Of a stretch of 8,071 nucleotides of DNA, positions 5,360-8,071 are shown piece after piece. Below the pieces are notes generated by a model. That model was given only the letters and a program-made list of their open reading frames with translations, did not search any database and was not told the DNA's origin. Position numbers and translations under genes: made by a program. Source of the stretch: Nitrospirota bacterium (lineage in GTDB: Bacteria; Nitrospirota; Thermodesulfovibrionia; Thermodesulfovibrionales; JdFR-88); NCBI GenBank assembly GCA_021819985.1, contig JAKAEG010000146.1, forward strand, positions 1 to 8,071, written 5' to 3'. How positions within the stretch are numbered: the first letter of the stretch is position 1; each line of letters begins with the position of its first letter.

Positions 5360-6631
5360 TTACCTCCTAGCCCTGTTTATCTCAATGGCCTTGCCGTAAA
5401 GCTCCGTGAGTCCGTGATAATGGATCTCCGGGTCAAGATACCGTTCAGCGAATTCGCGGGCCCTTTTGCCCATTTCGGGCAGCTTCTGTTTTTCCCGGAG
5501 CATCCGGTTTATCTTGTCCCTCAGATCGGCGGCATTTCCTGCCTCAAAAGTAAATCCGGTCTCACCGTCCCGCACTAGTTCCGGAATACCTCCTATCCTT
5601 GCGCCAAGGACCGGTTTACCCAAAGAAAAAGCCTCTATTATGGAAAGGGGGTTGTTTTCATACCACGTTGAAGACACAACCAGAAATGCGGAACGTATTA
5701 TCTCCCGCTGGAGCTGATGGCCTTTCAGATATCCAAGCATCCGGACATTTTCCCCCAGCTTTTCTTTTTTTATTTTTTCGGCAATGCCGCCTGCCAGAGG
5801 GCCGTCTCCGATTATCTTGAGCTTCACGCCAGAGCCCTTTACGGCATCCAAAAGCATATGGACCCCCTTTTCATGAGAAAACCTGCCGGCATAGGCGATC
5901 TCCTGAGACTCCCATTTGAAGGCCGGGACGCCGGACAGATCGGCAAAGTTTGGAAGATGGCAAACTTCCCACGGAAAGCCCATCTCTTTCACTTTTTGCA
6001 TGAGGAACCGGCTTGGAGATATGTACAGGTCTATCTTTCCGTATATCTTTAGCACGTGATGATGCAGATACATCTCGCACGCATTCACGAGGCTTTTAAA
6101 AACGGAGCCCTTTGTGCATTTTTTCACAACGCAATTAAAATATTTGCCGCCGCCGCACCTCTCGCATGGACTGCCGCCAGAGGTCCCCGCCCCATCCAAA
6201 GACCCTGAATCTCCCGAAAACATCGTGTAGCAGGGGCAGACCATTTTGTAGTCGTGCATGGTCATGACAGCCGGTATTTTCCGCCCTTTAACCGCGTCCA
6301 GGATGGATGGAGACAGCTGGTGTGCGAAATTGTTCAGGTGGACCAGGTCTGGTTTTATTTTTTTTAAAAGCGCGGCCAATTTTTTCTTTGCCCCGGATGA
6401 ATAAAAAATATTCAAAGAGGCCCTGAGCTTTTCGCGGCCGTTCAGATTCCCGTTGAGATCGATATAAGGCACAAAATATTGCCTGAACGGGAACTCCTGA
6501 TTTTCGGGGTGGTCCATGCCCCAGTAGAAGACCTCATGGCCCTTTTCTGAAAGCAGCTTGCCGGTTGCCAATGTGTATTTGGCGTCTCCGCCCTTTGGAT
6601 AAAGGTATTTGTTTATGAGCAGGATTTTCAT
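5360..6631 (-). CDS. GT4-family (GT-B fold) glycosyltransferase with Cys-rich insertion
   Basis: This 423-residue retaining glycosyltransferase of the cytoplasmic face likely extends the repeat unit. The N-terminal domain opens with MKILLINKYLYPKGGDAKY (1-19), where the GG loop contacts donor and acceptor. DLVHLNNF (95-102) and TMHDYKMVCPCY (124-135) follow. A cysteine-rich insertion, C132, C134, C156, C159, C167 and C172, could bind a metal or be structural; similar insertions occur in related GT4 proteins. The C-terminal domain has YAGRFSHEKG (247-256), IIGDGPL (273-279) and the donor-binding EX7E pair E325 and E333 in YENNPLSIIEAF. The ATG at 6631 overlaps the flippase stop as ATGA, so I prefer it to an upstream in-frame start at 6703. 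The last codons form the AGGAGG site of the next frame. Sugar specificity is unknown. Confidence 0.93.
   Translation of the reverse strand: MKILLINKYLYPKGGDAKYTLATGKLLSEKGHEVFYWGMDHPENQEFPFRQYFVPYIDLNGNLNGREKLRASLNIFYSSGAKKKLAALLKKIKPDLVHLNNFAHQLSPSILDAVKGRKIPAVMTMHDYKMVCPCYTMFSGDSGSLDGAGTSGGSPCERCGGGKYFNCVVKKCTKGSVFKSLVNACEMYLHHHVLKIYGKIDLYISPSRFLMQKVKEMGFPWEVCHLPNFADLSGVPAFKWESQEIAYAGRFSHEKGVHMLLDAVKGSGVKLKIIGDGPLAGGIAEKIKKEKLGENVRMLGYLKGHQLQREIIRSAFLVVSSTWYENNPLSIIEAFSLGKPVLGARIGGIPELVRDGETGFTFEAGNAADLRDKINRMLREKQKLPEMGKRAREFAERYLDPEIHYHGLTELYGKAIEINRARR
5363..5368 (-). promoter_or_regulatory. Perfect AGGAGG ribosome binding site of the GT4 remnant
   Basis: AGGAGG on the minus strand is built from the last two Arg codons of the GT4 gene and lies six bases before a TTG at 5356. 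It decides the start of the remnant and implies that the broken gene is still translated. Confidence 0.6.
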
Positions 6632-7980
6632 GAAATGTCTGTCAATGGTTCCGCGGCCTTGCCGGTTTTCCGCCCGGTCAGATTTATATGGACAAGCGAC
6701 CACAACGAGATGGCGAGGAGTGAATCTGAGGCAAGGCTGGACCAGGCCGCTCCACGCCAGGAATATGCGGGAATAAGCCAGAGGTTTATCAGCACATTAA
6801 AAAAAGCGGCAAGCGCCTGAACGGCGCTTCTGGCGCCCTGGAAACCCGCCCCGGTCAGGATGTCCGCCGCAAAATAATGGACCGACTTTATGAAAGGAAG
6901 GGGAGCCAGCCAGCGAAGGGCAACAGCCGTATCATTATATTGCGCTCCAAGGATAACCGGCAGCAGGGGAGCGGCCGCAATTATCAGGATCCCCTCGGCA
7001 ATTCCGTATCCGGCCGCGGCGGGAAACATCTTTTTGGCAAAACTGAAACTTCCTTTTATCCCTTTGGCCCCGTGCAGGAAAAATCCCGGGTAGGCGGCAT
7101 TAAGCAGAGACATCACAGGTGTAAAGGAAACGTCGATAAGCCTGTATGCCGCACCGTAAATACCCGTGGCCGCAAGTGTTGACAACCGGGCCAGCATGGT
7201 TTTATCCATGTCGTTATAGACCGTGGCCGCGGAATTGCCTATGGAAAAATAAAGGCCTTCCTTCAGCTCAGTTTTCAATCTGGCCAGTCTGAAGATTGGA
7301 CCTCCAAATGCCCTGCTGACCAGCCTGACGCCAATAGCCGAACTGATCATAATGGTAAGCAGATATAAAAACCCCCATTCAACCGGTGTGGGGGCCCTGA
7401 TAAAAAAACTCAGGCCCGCTATGGAAAAGAGCCTTAGCATGCTTGGCAAGAGGGTTATCCGCGCTGTCTTTTCAAGTCGTTCGAATCCCTGGAAAGCCTG
7501 GGTGTTGAGTTCGTGGACGCGCGCAAAAAAAAGGTCCGAAACTGAAATTAAAAGGACAAGCAGAAGAGATATTTTTGGTGGCAGAACAAAATGCGCTGCC
7601 CCGAGGACTATGATGAACAGCATGGAACCAGATAGCAGCACCATCAGGAGGGCGCGGCCCCAGTTTAAATTGAATGAGCCGGGTTGCCTGGCAATATTTT
7701 TAATCAGAAGATTGCCGCTGCCCAGGCTTGCAAACGGCGCGAATATGGCAACAAGCGCGCAGGTGCCTATGAATGCGCCATAACCACCAGCGCCCAGAGA
7801 GCGTGCGATCAGGACGAAATAGACGGACTGTATAACGATCCTCAGTCCCTGCCCCAGGAACATCCAGACTGTATTTCGCGCCACCTGGTTCCCACGGATG
7901 CGCTTAATCAAACCGCTGAGGCTGTCAAAAAATAAAAATCCCTTCGCGCGGACAAGGATGTTCCTTCGGCGCGGGCCCAT
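6628..7980 (-). CDS. Wzx-type polysaccharide flippase (MOP/MATE-like superfamily)
   Basis: This 450-residue integral membrane protein has about 12-14 hydrophobic segments from residue 36 onward. It begins with the family-typical VARNTVWMFLGQGLRIVI (33-50) and FVLIARSLGAGGYGAF (55-70). DMDKTMLARLSTLAATGIYG (about 256-275) is the conserved segment that opens the second half of polysaccharide flippases. It should move undecaprenyl-linked repeat units across the inner membrane to the polymerase. The ATG at 7980 lies eight bases after the upstream stop, with AGAGG about 14 bases upstream. The first 30 residues are basic, and a TTG or GTG start 10-28 codons downstream is possible. The stop overlaps the next ATG (ATGA, 6631-6628). 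No gene symbol is certain because Wzx proteins diverge strongly in sequence. Confidence 0.9.
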   Translation of the reverse strand: MGPRRRNILVRAKGFLFFDSLSGLIKRIRGNQVARNTVWMFLGQGLRIVIQSVYFVLIARSLGAGGYGAFIGTCALVAIFAPFASLGSGNLLIKNIARQPGSFNLNWGRALLMVLLSGSMLFIIVLGAAHFVLPPKISLLLVLLISVSDLFFARVHELNTQAFQGFERLEKTARITLLPSMLRLFSIAGLSFFIRAPTPVEWGFLYLLTIMISSAIGVRLVSRAFGGPIFRLARLKTELKEGLYFSIGNSAATVYNDMDKTMLARLSTLAATGIYGAAYRLIDVSFTPVMSLLNAAYPGFFLHGAKGIKGSFSFAKKMFPAAAGYGIAEGILIIAAAPLLPVILGAQYNDTAVALRWLAPLPFIKSVHYFAADILTGAGFQGARSAVQALAAFFNVLINLWLIPAYSWRGAAWSSLASDSLLAISLWSLVHINLTGRKTGKAAEPLTDIS

Positions 7981-7988
7981 GGATTTTT

Positions 7989-8071
7989 TTATAGCCTCTG
8001 GTATATGAAACGGGGAATATGGTACCGGCGCTTGTTAAAGACAATACCCAGAAGCCTGCCGCCGTTTTTCC
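7989..8071 (-). CDS. C-terminal 26 residues of a probable polysaccharide tyrosine autokinase (Wzc/CpsD-like)
   Basis: A minus-strand frame entering from the right edge reads KNGGRLLGIVFNKRRYHIPRF and then IYQRL before TAA at 7991-7989. LLGIVFNK matches the last strand of the P-loop kinase domain of BY-kinases ('GVVLN' motif), and the IPRFIYQRL ending is like that of CpsD/CapB-type kinases in exopolysaccharide loci. Such kinases work with a Wzz/PCP protein to set chain length. The stop lies eight bases before the flippase ATG, suggesting one operon. Only the tail is visible, so this rests on a short match and on context. Confidence 0.6.
   Translation of the reverse strand, partial: KNGGRLLGIVFNKRRYHIPRFIYQRL

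Noticed and set aside
1..8071. CRISPR array or insertion sequence
   Set aside because: There is no regularly spaced repeat series, no transposase-like protein and no paired terminal inverted repeats.

Overview
The window looks like chromosome from an uncultured Gram-negative bacterium. It has about 50% GC and bacterial gene structure with ATGA-type overlaps. The genes are those of a Wzx/Wzy polysaccharide pathway with a Tat-exported hydrolase. The style (Cys-rich GT4, ExoQ-like polymerase, tyrosine kinase ending in an 'IPRFIY' tail, tRNA without encoded CCA) fits Omnitrophota or deltaproteobacterial lineages, but I cannot fix the taxon from sequence alone.

Layout. Every convincing protein gene is on the minus strand. 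Positions 1-369 hold a type II toxin-antitoxin operon: the Phd/YefM antitoxin and the first 14 codons of a VapC/FitB-like PIN toxin, with a clear promoter and palindromic operator. A small AlpA/excisionase-like helix-turn-helix gene follows (369-677). Positions 678-1071 have no protein gene. They contain direct repeats that could be operator or recombinase sites, and the 3' half of a tRNA-Lys(CTT) gene that starts abruptly in the anticodon loop and keeps its own terminator-like hairpin. This is the structure left by site-specific integration into a tRNA gene. The TA and Xis-like part on the left is therefore probably mobile, and the part on the right is probably resident chromosome.

From 8071 down to 1072 runs a tightly packed polysaccharide operon, read right to left: the end of a probable chain-length tyrosine kinase, a Wzx flippase, a GT4 glycosyltransferase, a collapsed GT4 remnant, an ExoQ/Wzy-type polymerase, a GT2 glycosyltransferase, a Tat-exported GH10 endoxylanase-family enzyme, and a chimeric ORF that joins a methyltransferase fragment to a Fic-family C-terminus. 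Inferred pathway: the glycosyltransferases extend a lipid-linked repeat unit in the cytoplasm, Wzx flips it, Wzy polymerises it under control of the kinase, and the exported GH10 enzyme trims or releases the polymer.

Most notable are two in-frame gene remnants inside or at the end of an otherwise healthy operon (4874-5356 and 1072-1491), the tRNA-fragment junction, and a GH10 enzyme with intact catalytic residues but altered substrate-binding positions. I see no clearly new biological system. The GH10-plus-Wzy pairing and the integration junction are the best leads.
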